Positions 33,888 through 42,344 are shown, counted from the first letter of the stretch. The stretch: DNA of 64,000 nucleotides from an uncultured Opitutia bacterium (GCA_903825285.1 CAIJZY010000036.1:1-64000), one strand, 5' to 3'. Numbers and translations are program-made. Notes: generated from the sequence alone by a model not told the origin.

Positions 33888-35261
33888 CGGCAGCGCCAGC
33901 TTCCGGCCCGCCAGTGCATTCAGGAGGTCGCTGGTGTGCTGGCTGGAGACATCGCCCAGCGTGATCGTCTTGTTCGGGAGGAAATTGTTCACGACGGCGC
34001 AGTAGTCGCTGTTGACCATGATGCCGAGCAGCTCGCCGGTCTTGCTCAGGACCAGGTCGCCGCGCGACGGGGCGAAGTCGCCGAACAGCCGCTTGAAAAA
34101 CCGGTTGTCGACGCGGACGTAGCTGGGCTGGCTGGCGTCGAGCTTGAAGCCGACCTCGCCGTAGCCCTTGCCGCCGCCGTTCACGAGCACGGCCTCGGGA
34201 AATTTGAACGGCTCGAGGGCGGTCGGGTACACCTTCACGCCCAGCGCGGCCACCTGCGCGGGATCCACCGGGATCACGACAACACGCGGGTCGAGCGACA
34301 GGAAATGCAGCTTCCCGGCCGGGGTCGGCCGGGCCGCGCCGTGGGTGAGGTCCGCGGTGACGCGGTCCCAGTCGTAGTCGTTCTCGCCCAGGGAAAGCGG
34401 CGTGTCGTCCACATGGAGCAGCGCGTAGATGCGGGCGCCGTCGGTGACGAGAATGGTGGCGGCGGCCTTCTCGCGCGTGGCCGGGCCGAGCAGCCCGGCG
34501 TGCACGGCGGTGAAGCGGGCCGTGACACGGTTCGCAAGGAAGTCGTTGAACAGGACGTTGGCGTTGATCGGGCGGTTTTCGCGGATCTCCTGGGTGAGCT
34601 CCCCGGACTTGGCCGCGAGCTGGCCGACGCCCTGGGCAAGCTGCGTGGTGGTCTCCTGGACCTTGAGGCGGTCGGCGCGCTCGGCCTCGACCTGGGTCTT
34701 CAGCGTGTCGGCCGTCTCGCGCAGGAGCTGCTTTTCCTGCTCGGCCACCTTCACGGCGACGGTGAGGCCCTCGATCTTCTGGCGGGCCTCGGCCTGCTGC
34801 TGGGTCAGGGCGGCGAGCGCCTGCTGCTGCTTCGCCGCCTCGGTGCGCTTGTCCTCCAGCTCGCGCTGGATGCGGGCGAGCTGCTCGCGGGTCAGGGTGG
34901 CGTCCTGGGAGGCCGCGGTGAGCCGCTGGCCAAGGTCGTTGGCGCGGCGCTGGGTGTCGGAGAGCGTGGCCGCCAGGTGCTCGCGGTCGGTCTGCAGCTG
35001 GGCGAGGTTCTGCTCGCGCTGGGCGAGGGTCGACGAGGTGGCGGACAGCTGCTGCGCGAGCGCGTCGCGCGTCGCGCGCTCGTCGGCGAGCGAGAGCTGC
35101 ATGGCGGCGACGAGGTCCTGGTCCTTGGTGGCGGCGTTGGCGGCGAGCTCCGGGACGGGCGGCTGCTTCGGGCGCGACGGCTCCGCCTTCTCCCAGTGCG
35201 TGAGCGCCAGGAGGTTGAGCAGGAGAAAGTCGCAGATGACGAGCAGCAGGGTCTTGTTCAT
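33873..35261 (-). CDS. Membrane-anchored coiled-coil protein with C-terminal beta domain
   Basis: 462 residues, not recognised. An N-terminal membrane helix (TLLLVICDFLLLNLLALTHW) is followed by a long coiled coil (about 45-225, rich in Q, A, L, E, R). A C-terminal domain of about 220 residues has beta-strand character and a segment PSRGDLVLSKTGELLGIMVN that recalls the end of trypsin-like folds, but without a GxSGG motif. Predicted to stand in the periplasm. It overlaps the upstream membrane-protein gene by 4 bases (ATGA), so the two are surely co-translated. Confidence 0.72.
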   Translation of the reverse strand: MNKTLLLVICDFLLLNLLALTHWEKAEPSRPKQPPVPELAANAATKDQDLVAAMQLSLADERATRDALAQQLSATSSTLAQREQNLAQLQTDREHLAATLSDTQRRANDLGQRLTAASQDATLTREQLARIQRELEDKRTEAAKQQQALAALTQQQAEARQKIEGLTVAVKVAEQEKQLLRETADTLKTQVEAERADRLKVQETTTQLAQGVGQLAAKSGELTQEIRENRPINANVLFNDFLANRVTARFTAVHAGLLGPATREKAAATILVTDGARIYALLHVDDTPLSLGENDYDWDRVTADLTHGAARPTPAGKLHFLSLDPRVVVIPVDPAQVAALGVKVYPTALEPFKFPEAVLVNGGGKGYGEVGFKLDASQPSYVRVDNRFFKRLFGDFAPSRGDLVLSKTGELLGIMVNSDYCAVVNNFLPNKTITLGDVSSQHTSDLLNALAGRKLALPLKLQ

Positions 35262-36916
35262 GACGCGGCGGTGCTGGGAGCCTGGCTGTCGAGGATCAGC
35301 TGGCGCTTGAAGGGCCGCACGTGGCGGATCTTCACGAGGGCGACGCAGGTGATGCCGAAGAGGTTGGAGGAGTACGCGGCGAGCAGGTTGGGCTCGATGA
35401 CCCCGAGGACCTGCAGCACGAGCGCGGTGGCGGTGCCGCCGATGCCGACGTAGAGGCCGCCGTCGAAGAGGTTCTCCTCATTCTCCATCAGGCGCAGCTT
35501 GACGAGCGGCGGCAGGCCGGAGCGGTGCACCTCGCGGATTTTCAGCAGGCAGGTGAAGTACATGGCCACTTGCAGCGCGGCAAATAGCCCGATCGAGATC
35601 AGGGTGGAGGCATCCATTGTGGGAAGATTTTTGGCAAGGGACGGGGCGGGAGGAGAGGCGGTGGCGACGAGGGCGGGCAGGACGAGGCGGAAGCGGTACT
35701 CGGAGAGCGGGGCGGCCCTGAGCAGGAACGGCTCGGTGGCGACGACCAGCATCGCGGCGAACAGCAGCGCGAGCACGCCGCTCTTCATGCGCGGCAGGCC
35801 GAGGGTGACGGTCGCGCCCGGCGCGACAATCCAGCGGTCCAGGCCACGGAAGACCAGGTACGCCCCGAGCAGGTACCCGAGGTACTTCAGCACGATCATC
35901 ACGTTCGGATGCAGGATCACGAGGGCGGCGGCGGCGCCGAGCCCGGAGCCGGCGCCGTGATTCACGGGCACCTGCCAGAGCAGCAGCTGGTTCACGGACC
36001 CCTGCCCCAGCGCGGCGGCGAGGCGCAGGTCGGAGAGCCCGGTCTTGCCGAACTTGATCAGGTAGGCGGCGACATGGTCGGCCGAGCCGGAAAACAGCGC
36101 GCTGGCATAGATCAGCGGCAGCTCGTCCGGCGCGACGCGCGCGAGGTGGGCGAACTCGGCCAGGGTCTTGGTGTCATCCGTCCGGCGCAGGAGTTCCCCG
36201 AGCTGCGCCCAGTCGAGGCGCCGGCCGAGCGAGAGCAGGTCGAGGTAGACCGGCTCCAGCTCGCCGAGCTCCTTCTGCGCGACGGCGGCCTCGGCCAGGG
36301 CGCGCAGGTCGCGCTGCAGCGGCGGGGCCAGGTGCTCGCCCTGGTAGAGCAGCGCGGCGAGGAGGATGACCGCGTCGAGCGGCTGCCCGCCCGGCCGGTT
36401 CGCCGGCACGAAGCGGCCGGTGGCGGCAAGGTCGTGCGTGCGCAGCAGCGCCTGCACGCCCAGCGAGCGGGACTGCGCGAGGTAGCCGCGGAGGGTTTCC
36501 CGGGCGCGCTCGGTGATGAAGAAGGCCAGGACGGGCGTGCTCGCGGTGCGGCCGCGGTTCTCGCGCAGGTTGAAGAGCGGGTCGAGGAACGGGTCCCAGC
36601 CGCCCCAGGCGACCATCTCCGGGGTGTGCGCGGACAGGCTGGCGAGGGACTGCGTCAGCGCCGGGGTCCCGGGGTCCTGCACGGCGCGGGCGGCGGCGAG
36701 CGTCAGGGCGGCGGGCCCGATCTTCTCCGACTCGACCAGCTGCTGCCCGAACTGCGCCAGCGTCGGCGTGCCGGCGCCGGCCTCCCGCAGCAGCGCGGGG
36801 CTGATGGACTTCAGGTTCACCGGCAGCGACCAGGCCGCGAGCGCCAGCAGGACGCCGGCCGCCACCAAAACGGGGGCGGAGACCGGAAACCGGCCGGAAT
36901 GGGCGGGGGCCGTCAT
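35258..36916 (-). CDS. Multi-pass membrane protein of unknown function
   Basis: 552 residues, not recognised. One N-terminal helix (VLVAAGVLLALAAWSLPVNL) is followed by a helical soluble region of about 280 residues (repeat-like, TPR-ish in composition), then about five membrane helices from residue 330 onward (IVLKYLGYLLGAYLVF, GVLALLFAAMLVVATEPFLL, LISIGLFAALQVAMYFTCLL and others). It carries NEENLFDGGLYVGIGGTATALVLQVLGV near the end. It forms a 4-base-overlapping pair with the coiled-coil gene; together they look like an envelope module specific to this lineage. Confidence 0.72.
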   Translation of the reverse strand: MTAPAHSGRFPVSAPVLVAAGVLLALAAWSLPVNLKSISPALLREAGAGTPTLAQFGQQLVESEKIGPAALTLAAARAVQDPGTPALTQSLASLSAHTPEMVAWGGWDPFLDPLFNLRENRGRTASTPVLAFFITERARETLRGYLAQSRSLGVQALLRTHDLAATGRFVPANRPGGQPLDAVILLAALLYQGEHLAPPLQRDLRALAEAAVAQKELGELEPVYLDLLSLGRRLDWAQLGELLRRTDDTKTLAEFAHLARVAPDELPLIYASALFSGSADHVAAYLIKFGKTGLSDLRLAAALGQGSVNQLLLWQVPVNHGAGSGLGAAAALVILHPNVMIVLKYLGYLLGAYLVFRGLDRWIVAPGATVTLGLPRMKSGVLALLFAAMLVVATEPFLLRAAPLSEYRFRLVLPALVATASPPAPSLAKNLPTMDASTLISIGLFAALQVAMYFTCLLKIREVHRSGLPPLVKLRLMENEENLFDGGLYVGIGGTATALVLQVLGVIEPNLLAAYSSNLFGITCVALVKIRHVRPFKRQLILDSQAPSTAAS

Positions 36917-36978
36917 GGTGGCGGAGTATTTATTTGCGGGCGGCAGATAGCAAACCCACCCTCTGGGCCCATCGACCG

Positions 36979-37560
36979 ATGTCCTTTACAATTGTTCACT
37001 ACAACCACCCCATTTTGCGCAAGAAGGGTGCGAAAGTCGCAGTGTTTGACGCGTCCGTGGTGCAGCTGGCCAAGGCGATGGTGCGCACCATGCACGCCGC
37101 CGAGGGCATCGGCCTCGCCGCGCAGCAGATCGGCCAGGCGCTCCAACTCTGCGTCGTGGACGTGCGCCCGGCGGAGGCGGATTTCACCTGGGAGCTCGAT
37201 GGCGCGAAGCCGCCGCTCGACCTGTTCATGCCCATGACGATCGCCAACCCGAAGGTCACGCTCGTGACCGGGACGACCGAGGACACCTATGAGGAGGGCT
37301 GCCTGTCGTTTCCCAAGATTCGCGGCGACGTGGACCGGCCGGAGGCGATCGTGGTGCATTTCCAGGACGAGCGCGGCGTGCCCCATGTGCTGCGCTGCGA
37401 CGGCCTGCTCGCGCGCTGCATCCAGCACGAGGTGGATCACCTGAACGGCGTGCTGTTCATCGACCGCATGACCAAGAAGGTGCGGGCCACGGTGGAGGAC
37501 GCGGTGAAGGCGCTGGCCAAGCAGACCCGCGAGGCCGCGGCCGAGAAGGCGAAGCCGTGA
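36979..37560 (+). CDS. def: Peptide deformylase
   Basis: 193 residues. All three motifs are present: GIGLAAQQIG (motif 1), EEGCLS with metal ligand C108 (motif 2) and QHEVDHLNG with H150 and H154 (motif 3). It removes the formyl group from nascent proteins at the ribosome exit. I start at the ATG before SFTIVHYNHPILRKKG, the family N-terminus. Its stop overlaps the GTG start of the cobalamin adenosyltransferase gene. Confidence 0.95.
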   Translation: MSFTIVHYNHPILRKKGAKVAVFDASVVQLAKAMVRTMHAAEGIGLAAQQIGQALQLCVVDVRPAEADFTWELDGAKPPLDLFMPMTIANPKVTLVTGTTEDTYEEGCLSFPKIRGDVDRPEAIVVHFQDERGVPHVLRCDGLLARCIQHEVDHLNGVLFIDRMTKKVRATVEDAVKALAKQTREAAAEKAKP

Positions 37561-38093
37561 GCGCGGCCCGCTCCATCGTCACGCGGGCCGGCGACGACGG
37601 CACCACCGGCCTCCTGTACGGTCAGCGGGTGCCGAAGGACCATTTTCAGATCGAGGCGGTGGGCGCGTGCGACGAGCTCAACGCGGCGCTGGGCGTCGCG
37701 AAGGCCGCCGGCACCGACCTCACCCAGCGAGCCGAGCTGGAGCGGATCCAGCAGGACCTGGTCGCGCTGATGGGCGAGGTTGCCTGCGCCGAGGCCGACG
37801 TGGCGCGCTACGCCGAGTCGAAGTTCCGCAAGGTCGGCGCGGATGAGCTCGCCCGCGTCGATGGCGCCATCAAGGCGCTCGAGGCGCGGTCGCTGCGCTA
37901 CGAGGGCTGGGCGACGCCCGGCGCCAACCTGCATGCCGCGGCCCTCGACCTTGCGCGCACGGCCGCACGACGGGCGGAGCGCCGGCTCGCCAGTTTGCCC
38001 GCACAGGGCCGCAGCGTCCGCGCGGTCCTGCTGCAGTACATCAACCGCGTCTCGGACCTGCTGTGGCTGATGGCGCGGGCGGCGGAACAGTAA
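37557..38093 (+). CDS. Cob(I)yrinic acid a,c-diamide / cobalamin adenosyltransferase (PduO type)
   Basis: 178 residues from a GTG that overlaps the def stop codon (GTGA). Family motifs: TRAGDDGTTGLLYG (ATP-binding N-terminus), GACDELNAALGVAK, ALDLARTAARRAERR and YINRVSDLLWLMAR. It transfers adenosyl from ATP to cob(I)alamin to make adenosylcobalamin. The coupling to def has no obvious functional reason. No B12-dependent enzyme is in the window. Confidence 0.92.
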   Translation: MSAARSIVTRAGDDGTTGLLYGQRVPKDHFQIEAVGACDELNAALGVAKAAGTDLTQRAELERIQQDLVALMGEVACAEADVARYAESKFRKVGADELARVDGAIKALEARSLRYEGWATPGANLHAAALDLARTAARRAERRLASLPAQGRSVRAVLLQYINRVSDLLWLMARAAEQ

Positions 38094-38138
38094 TCCCGCC
38101 CCACCCCTTCGCGCTCCTCGCGGAAATCCCAATCCGCC

Positions 38139-39677
38139 TCAGAGCAGGTCGGCCGCCAGCTCGGCGAGCTTGGAGCGTTCGCCCTTGGTGAGCTTCACGT
38201 GGGCGGCGACGGACTGGCCCTTCATGCGGTTGTGGCAGTAGACGAGACCGTTGCTGCGCGAGTCCACGTAAGGGTTGTCGATCTGGGCCGGGTCGCCGAT
38301 CAGGACGATCTTGGAGCCCTCGGAGATGCGCGTGATGACCGTCTTCACCTCGTGCGGCGTGAGCTGCTGGGCCTCGTCGAGGATGAAGAAGCGGCGGGCG
38401 ATGGAGCGGCCGCGAATGAAGGCGAGCGCCTCGATCTCCACGAGGCCGCTCTTGAGCAGCCGCTCGTAGGGCTTGGCGAGCGGCGCGCCGCCGTGGCCGT
38501 TCTGGCTCACGTGCGCGGGCTGCGGGGCGTTCATGGCGGCCATGAAACCCTGGTCGTGCTTCTTGTGCTTCTTCTTGGAAACCTTCTTGGCCGCGAACTG
38601 CGGCTCCTTCTGCGGCTTCGACGGGATCAGCACCTCCAGCGCGTCGTAGTAGGGCTGGAGCCACGGCTTCATCTTCTCCTCGAGCGTGCCGGGGAGGAAG
38701 CCGATGTCCTTGCCGAGCGCGATCACCGGGCGGGAAATCGAGACGCCGTCGTAGCGCGACTGGTCATCCCACGTCTGGTGGAGCGCGCCGGCGATGGAGA
38801 GCAGCGTCTTGCCCGTGCCCGCCTTGCCGAAGCAGGTCAGCATGTGGATGCTGTCGTCGAGCAGCGCATCGAGGAAGAACTGCTGCTCGAGGTTGCGCGC
38901 GCGGATCGGGATGCCGCCGGGCGCCTTCACGAAATCGGGGATCTTCAGCCGCCGCACGAGGCCCTCGCCATAGTAGCGGGCCGGCATCGTCTTGCCCTCG
39001 TTCGAGCGCAGCAGGACGTATTCGTTGAGGTAAAGCGGCTTCGCCGCCTCGGGCCCGAGGTCGAACTCGCCCTCGGAGCAGAAGCGCTGCAGCTCGTACA
39101 GATTGACCGGGAGCTCGCGGTAGCTCGCCTCGTCGCTGCCCTCGGGAACCTTGTCGTTGAGGTAGTCCTCCGACTCGAGTCCGACGGCGCGCGCCTTCAG
39201 CTGCACGTTGACGTCCTTCGTGACGAGGATGGTCGGAGGCGGGTACTGCTCCTGCACGAACAGCGCCGCGGCGATGATGCGGTTGTCCTTCTTCGTGAGG
39301 TCCGGCAGGATCGAGCGCAGCCGCTGCATCGCGGGCGACGTGCGGCCGCCGTCCATCAGGTACGGATTGATGATGATCGTCAGCGTGCCGCCCGTGGGCA
39401 GCTCAACGCCCTCATGCATGGAGCGAGAGTCGGGCAGCAGCTCCTGCAGGATCCGGTGAACCCGGCGCGCGTTGCGTCCGCGTTCCGTGGACTGTTCGCC
39501 CTTGATGGCGTCCAGCTCCTCAAGGACCTCGACCGGGATCGCCAGGTTGTTTTCCTGGAATTTGTAAATCGATTGCGGATCGTGCAGGAGGACATTCGTA
39601 TCGAGCACGAAGGTCTTTACCTTGGCCGAAATCCTGATCCGCGAATTTGGAGCGACCGCTCCGCGCAGGTTTTCCAT
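38139..39677 (-). CDS. PhoH-family ATPase with N-terminal PIN domain
   Basis: 512 residues. An N-terminal PIN-type nuclease domain (KTFVLDTNVLLHDPQSIYKF, ELDAIKG) is joined by a linker to a PhoH domain with Walker A CFGKAGTGKTLLSIAGAL at about 285-303 and Walker B RRFFILDEAQQLT. The C-terminal part has ITRISEGSKIVLIGDPAQIDNPYVD. PIN-PhoH proteins (PhoH2 type) act as RNA helicase/RNases. Just upstream of its start lies a pair of DnaA-box-like 9-mers. Confidence 0.92.
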   Translation of the reverse strand: MENLRGAVAPNSRIRISAKVKTFVLDTNVLLHDPQSIYKFQENNLAIPVEVLEELDAIKGEQSTERGRNARRVHRILQELLPDSRSMHEGVELPTGGTLTIIINPYLMDGGRTSPAMQRLRSILPDLTKKDNRIIAAALFVQEQYPPPTILVTKDVNVQLKARAVGLESEDYLNDKVPEGSDEASYRELPVNLYELQRFCSEGEFDLGPEAAKPLYLNEYVLLRSNEGKTMPARYYGEGLVRRLKIPDFVKAPGGIPIRARNLEQQFFLDALLDDSIHMLTCFGKAGTGKTLLSIAGALHQTWDDQSRYDGVSISRPVIALGKDIGFLPGTLEEKMKPWLQPYYDALEVLIPSKPQKEPQFAAKKVSKKKHKKHDQGFMAAMNAPQPAHVSQNGHGGAPLAKPYERLLKSGLVEIEALAFIRGRSIARRFFILDEAQQLTPHEVKTVITRISEGSKIVLIGDPAQIDNPYVDSRSNGLVYCHNRMKGQSVAAHVKLTKGERSKLAELAADLL

Positions 39678-39681
39678 CGGT

Positions 39682-39701
39682 TGTGGATATCTTGTGAATA
39701 A
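39682..39701 (-). promoter_or_regulatory. Pair of DnaA-box-like 9-mers before phoH
   Basis: Read on the minus strand: TTATTCACA (fits TTATNCACA) and ATATCCACA (one change), same direction, 2 bases apart. They start 5 bases upstream of the phoH ATG. Two boxes and no AT-rich unwinding region are too little for an origin, but DnaA-linked control of this gene is possible. Confidence 0.35.
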
Positions 39702-39832
39702 CCACGCATGCGCCGTGCCATTTGTCGATGATAGAGTTACACGTGCCCTATAAATTCACCTAATCGCCATGCGGTTGTCAGAGTCCGGGAGAATGACACC
39801 GGCGAGAGTCGGATTCAGCGGTGAAAATGGGC

Positions 39833-39872
39833 AAAAAAGAGGGCGGGCCGCCTACCCCTAGACGACCCGCCC
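39833..39872 (-). terminator. Rho-independent terminator, minus strand
   Basis: Minus-strand RNA pairs 39872-39861 with 39852-39841 as a 12-bp stem including two G-U pairs, with an 8-nt loop, then a T-rich tail at 39840-39833. The nearest minus-strand gene upstream (40022-40342) ends 150 bases away. Confidence 0.8.
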
Positions 39873-39972
39873 ATAGCTTTCTTACTTACCCCAAATCTCC
39901 CGCTAAGCGGGAGAACGAGGGGTTGGACGGCAGGCGGGAGGAAAGGTTCCCTGTGGCTCCGGGGGCAACTGG
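39833..39972 (-). ncRNA. Candidate structured RNA ending at the terminator
   Basis: On the minus strand this stretch has a perfect 8-bp hairpin (39896-39903 with 39907-39914, 3-nt loop) enclosed by CCCC/GGGG pairing. A purine-rich single-stranded segment and the strong terminator follow. It encodes no protein I can support. It could be a small RNA or just a structured 3' UTR of the gene at 40022. No Rfam family was recognised. Confidence 0.3.
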
Positions 39973-39980
39973 GTGAGCTA

Positions 39981-40015
39981 TTTTGACAAATTCGAAGGTC
40001 AAAATCCGAATTTCG
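39981..40015. repeat. Heptad repeat array (AAATTCG/AAGGTCA type)
   Basis: Five exact 7-mers (TTTTGAC, AAATTCG, AAGGTCA, AAATCCG, AATTTCG) end 6 bases from the stop of the 106-residue protein gene. The word matches 48071-48119. Confidence 0.82.
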
Positions 40016-40021
40016 ACCCAG

Positions 40022-40342
40022 CTAGTGAGCGTTGAGTCCACCCGACGGCCCCGCGGGCTTTTTGGGCTTGGGAGCGACCCAGAGCCGCAGCAGGTGCTCG
40101 GCCAGGTTTTTCATGCTCGTGCGCTGCTGGCCCTCGTGCCGGGCGGCGTCGCGGAAGGCGGGGACATGCGTGGTGCGCTCCTCGTAATAGCGCCACAGCT
40201 CGCCTTCCAGGTGACGGGCGACCGCATGGGGATCGGACTCGGTGGCGGCGAGTTTCTGAACTTTGGCCGTCCAATGATGTCTCTCGTCCGCATGACGTTG
40301 CACATAATCGAACAAACGCTGCTCGCTGCGGTTGAGACTCAT
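40022..40342 (-). CDS. Hypothetical protein, 106 residues
   Basis: Not recognised. It is charged and mostly helical (SEQRLFDYVQRHADERHHWTAKVQKLA), with a VARHLEGELWRYYEERTTHVPAF centre and a lysine/proline tail. No signal or membrane segment. It starts with ATG and is divergent from the coiled-coil gene at 40453 (110-bp gap with nothing clear in it). A heptad array and a terminator lie downstream. Confidence 0.68.
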   Translation of the reverse strand: MSLNRSEQRLFDYVQRHADERHHWTAKVQKLAATESDPHAVARHLEGELWRYYEERTTHVPAFRDAARHEGQQRTSMKNLAEHLLRLWVAPKPKKPAGPSGGLNAH

Positions 40343-40452
40343 GGCGCCAACCTGCGTCGCAGCAGGTAAAAAACAACCGCAAAGCAGGCCACGGCGTCAT
40401 TGCAATCCCCCCGTATCTTCCTCATATCCATCTCATCAACCCCACCGCACCC

Positions 40453-41265
40453 ATGTGGTCCAAGATCAAAGAGCAACTTCCCACCATCCTCCTCACCGCG
40501 CTCCTTATTACTGGGGCGGCGTTCTGGCTCCATCAGCGCACCATCAACGACATGGCGGCCCGTGAACAGGCGGACTTGGCTCCCCTGCGCGAGCAAAACG
40601 ACGCGCTCAAGGCCTCGGCCGAGGAAAACCGTCGCCAGATCGAGGCCACCAACAAATTGCTCAAGGACGCGATCGCCAAGCGGCAGGCGGACATGTTCAT
40701 GACCGACGAGGAGGTCAACAAGCTCAACGCCGACAAGATCAACGCCCTCGCCGAGGCCGTCGCCAAAAAGGTCCAGCCGTACAATCCGCTCCCGAAGTCG
40801 CCCGAGGAGGCGGAGAAGATGCAGAACGAGCAGATCGACAAGGTCTCCTCGCGCATGACCGAGAAGATCCAGCCGATCCTCACCGAGATGGCGAACGACC
40901 AGCATCTCACGCGCGACTCCATCGCCGCCTACAGCCAGAAGATCTCCGACCAGGTCGGCAACGTGCTGACCAACGAGCTCGCGAAGAACCAGCAGCTGAA
41001 CAACAACCTGGTGGCCACGCAGACCGTCGCGCAGGACTCGCTCAAGCTCTCGCACGAGATCACAGCGCTCTACCTCAGCTCCTTCAAGGATCAGGGCCTC
41101 ATCACCCGCCTGCTCACCCTGCCGGCCAACGTCGTCAAGGACGCCGCCAGCCTCAGCATCGTCTCCAGCAGCGAGCGCAAGAAGGTCGAGGGCGACCTGA
41201 TCAACCGGATGAACGAGATCGAGAAGCGGTTGAACGAGATCCAGGCGCAGGCCCCAAGGAAATAA
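40453..41265 (+). CDS. Membrane-anchored coiled-coil protein
   Basis: 270 residues, not recognised. A single N-terminal membrane helix (LPTILLTALLITGAAFWL) is followed by an almost wholly alpha-helical, charged body with coiled-coil stretches (ALKASAEENRRQIEATNKLLKDAIAKR; RKKVEGDLINRMNEIEKRLNEIQAQ at the end). Probably anchored in the inner membrane with the coiled coil in the periplasm. A good terminator lies 33 bases downstream of the stop, so the gene is monocistronic. Confidence 0.72.
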   Translation: MWSKIKEQLPTILLTALLITGAAFWLHQRTINDMAAREQADLAPLREQNDALKASAEENRRQIEATNKLLKDAIAKRQADMFMTDEEVNKLNADKINALAEAVAKKVQPYNPLPKSPEEAEKMQNEQIDKVSSRMTEKIQPILTEMANDQHLTRDSIAAYSQKISDQVGNVLTNELAKNQQLNNNLVATQTVAQDSLKLSHEITALYLSSFKDQGLITRLLTLPANVVKDAASLSIVSSSERKKVEGDLINRMNEIEKRLNEIQAQAPRK

Positions 41266-41382
41266 CAAGTTTCAGGGACCAAGTATCAAGGTCCACCAGC
41301 CGCGCGAAACCCGCGCGGCTTTTTCATGGCCGGGCGAATTCCTTCGCCGCGCTGCCCGCCTGACACCTGCCACTTGAGACTT
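41264..41382. repeat. Heptad repeat element flanking a terminator (nnCAAGT type)
   Basis: Left arm 41264-41291 (AACAAGT, ACCAAGT, ATCAAGG) overlaps the stop codon of the upstream gene. Right arm 41362-41382 has GACACCT, GCCACTT, GAGACTT. The rho-independent terminator at 41298-41324 lies in the spacer. Confidence 0.82.
41298..41324 (+). terminator. Rho-independent terminator after the coiled-coil gene
   Basis: A perfect 9-bp stem (41298-41306 with 41312-41320), a 5-nt loop, and a T run at 41320-41324. Confidence 0.88.
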
Positions 41383-41389
41383 ACCTCAG

Positions 41390-41410
41390 AAATGAGGCCG
41401 CGCCTCATTT
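41390..41410. other. Hairpin overlapping the acid phosphatase stop codon
   Basis: A perfect 9-bp stem AAATGAGGC/GCCTCATTT with a 3-nt loop. The stop codon of the minus-strand phosphatase gene lies within one arm. No T tract follows on either strand, so it is not a classic terminator. Confidence 0.55.
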
Positions 41411-42064
41411 CATGAGGTAAAACGGACTGGGCAGCTTGAAGCTCCTCTCCGCCAGGCCGCCGGCAAAGTCGCTTTCCTGGTCGCCGATGTTCGCGACGAT
41501 CACGCAGCCCCCGGCCACGAGCCGGCGGCGCTGTTCGGTCTTCCAGGCCCCGGTCAGGAGCGTGTCCGCGTCGGCCTTGAGGATCAGCCGGGAGTAGTCG
41601 CCGCAGCCCACCGCGCGGAGGTTTTTCTCGGTGCCGGCGCGGTCGCGCTCGAGTCGGCCCGACAGCACGATCACGTCGAAGCCCAGTCGCTTCGCCGTCC
41701 GAAACAGGTCGCAGGCCGGCTGGAGGCCCGGCGCCTCACCCTGCGCCATCCAGGCCGTCCAGACCGCGGGCACGTAGCCGAAGTCGACCGAGCGCATTTC
41801 CGGCAGGTTCGAGAGCAGGGTCTCGTCCACGTCGAAGATCACGGTCAGTCGCGCGCCGCCCTGCCGGGCGCGCTGCTGCAGCCAGGCGTCCGCCTGGGAC
41901 GCGACCCGCGTGATGTCGCGGCCGTACTCACCCGAGTCGACGTAGGCGCGAAGTTCTTCCTTCAGCAGGCCGAGATTATGCGGCTCGGCCGAGGGCAGCA
42001 TGACCGCCGCCGCGAGCACGACGACCGCGGCAGCCAGGATTCGAGAAATGGGAAAGGACGGCAT
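41405..42064 (-). CDS. Secreted HAD-superfamily acid phosphatase
   Basis: 219 residues. A signal peptide (ILAAAVVVLAAAVMLPSAEP) is followed by the HAD acid phosphatase fold: motif I VIFDVDETLLSN with the nucleophilic aspartate, motif II VIVLSGR, and motif IV ANIGDQESDFAGG. This matches the plant VSP/class B-like acid phosphatase family. It likely dephosphorylates organic phosphates outside the cytoplasm. Single gene between a heptad element and a nonad element. Confidence 0.88.
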   Translation of the reverse strand: MPSFPISRILAAAVVVLAAAVMLPSAEPHNLGLLKEELRAYVDSGEYGRDITRVASQADAWLQQRARQGGARLTVIFDVDETLLSNLPEMRSVDFGYVPAVWTAWMAQGEAPGLQPACDLFRTAKRLGFDVIVLSGRLERDRAGTEKNLRAVGCGDYSRLILKADADTLLTGAWKTEQRRRLVAGGCVIVANIGDQESDFAGGLAERSFKLPSPFYLMK

Positions 42065-42138
42065 GGCGGGATTGAGGGTGATTCCAACAGGATTCCCCTC
42101 CCCGGCGCGAGTCTGCTCGCGCCTGGCGGCACTTTGTA

Positions 42139-42315
42139 ATTTACCACGAAGGACACGACGCTCACGAAGAGCTGCGGCTTAGGCTGCACTTCGCGTCCTT
42201 GGCGATCTTAGCGGTGGTAATGCATTGATTTCCGATCCATTCCACCGCTAAGGCCGCGAAGAGCGCGAAGCCGAGGCAGCCCATGCTTCGTGAGCTTCGT
42301 GCCCTTCGTGGTAAG
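42139..42315. repeat. Four-arm nonad repeat element
   Basis: The gap between the phosphatase and parC genes repeats the architecture seen after birA. A (CACGAAGGA, CACGAAGAG) at 42144-42170. B' (CTTCGCG...CTTAGCGGTGG) about 42188-42217. B (CCACCGCTAAGG...GCGCGAAG) about 42241-42270. A' (CTTCGTGAG, CCTTCGTGG) about 42286-42312. A pairs with A' and B with B'. The rest of the gap shows nothing. Confidence 0.88.
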
Positions 42316-42344
42316 AAAATCAGCCCGCCCGCGCAGTGGTGGGC

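Noticed and set aside
39678-40021. Chromosomal origin of replication
   Set aside because: Only two DnaA-box-like 9-mers, no clear AT-rich unwinding segment, and none of dnaA, dnaN, gidA or parAB nearby.
41390-41410. Rho-independent terminator for the acid phosphatase gene
   Set aside because: Good stem, but no T tract follows on either strand and the stem includes the stop codon.
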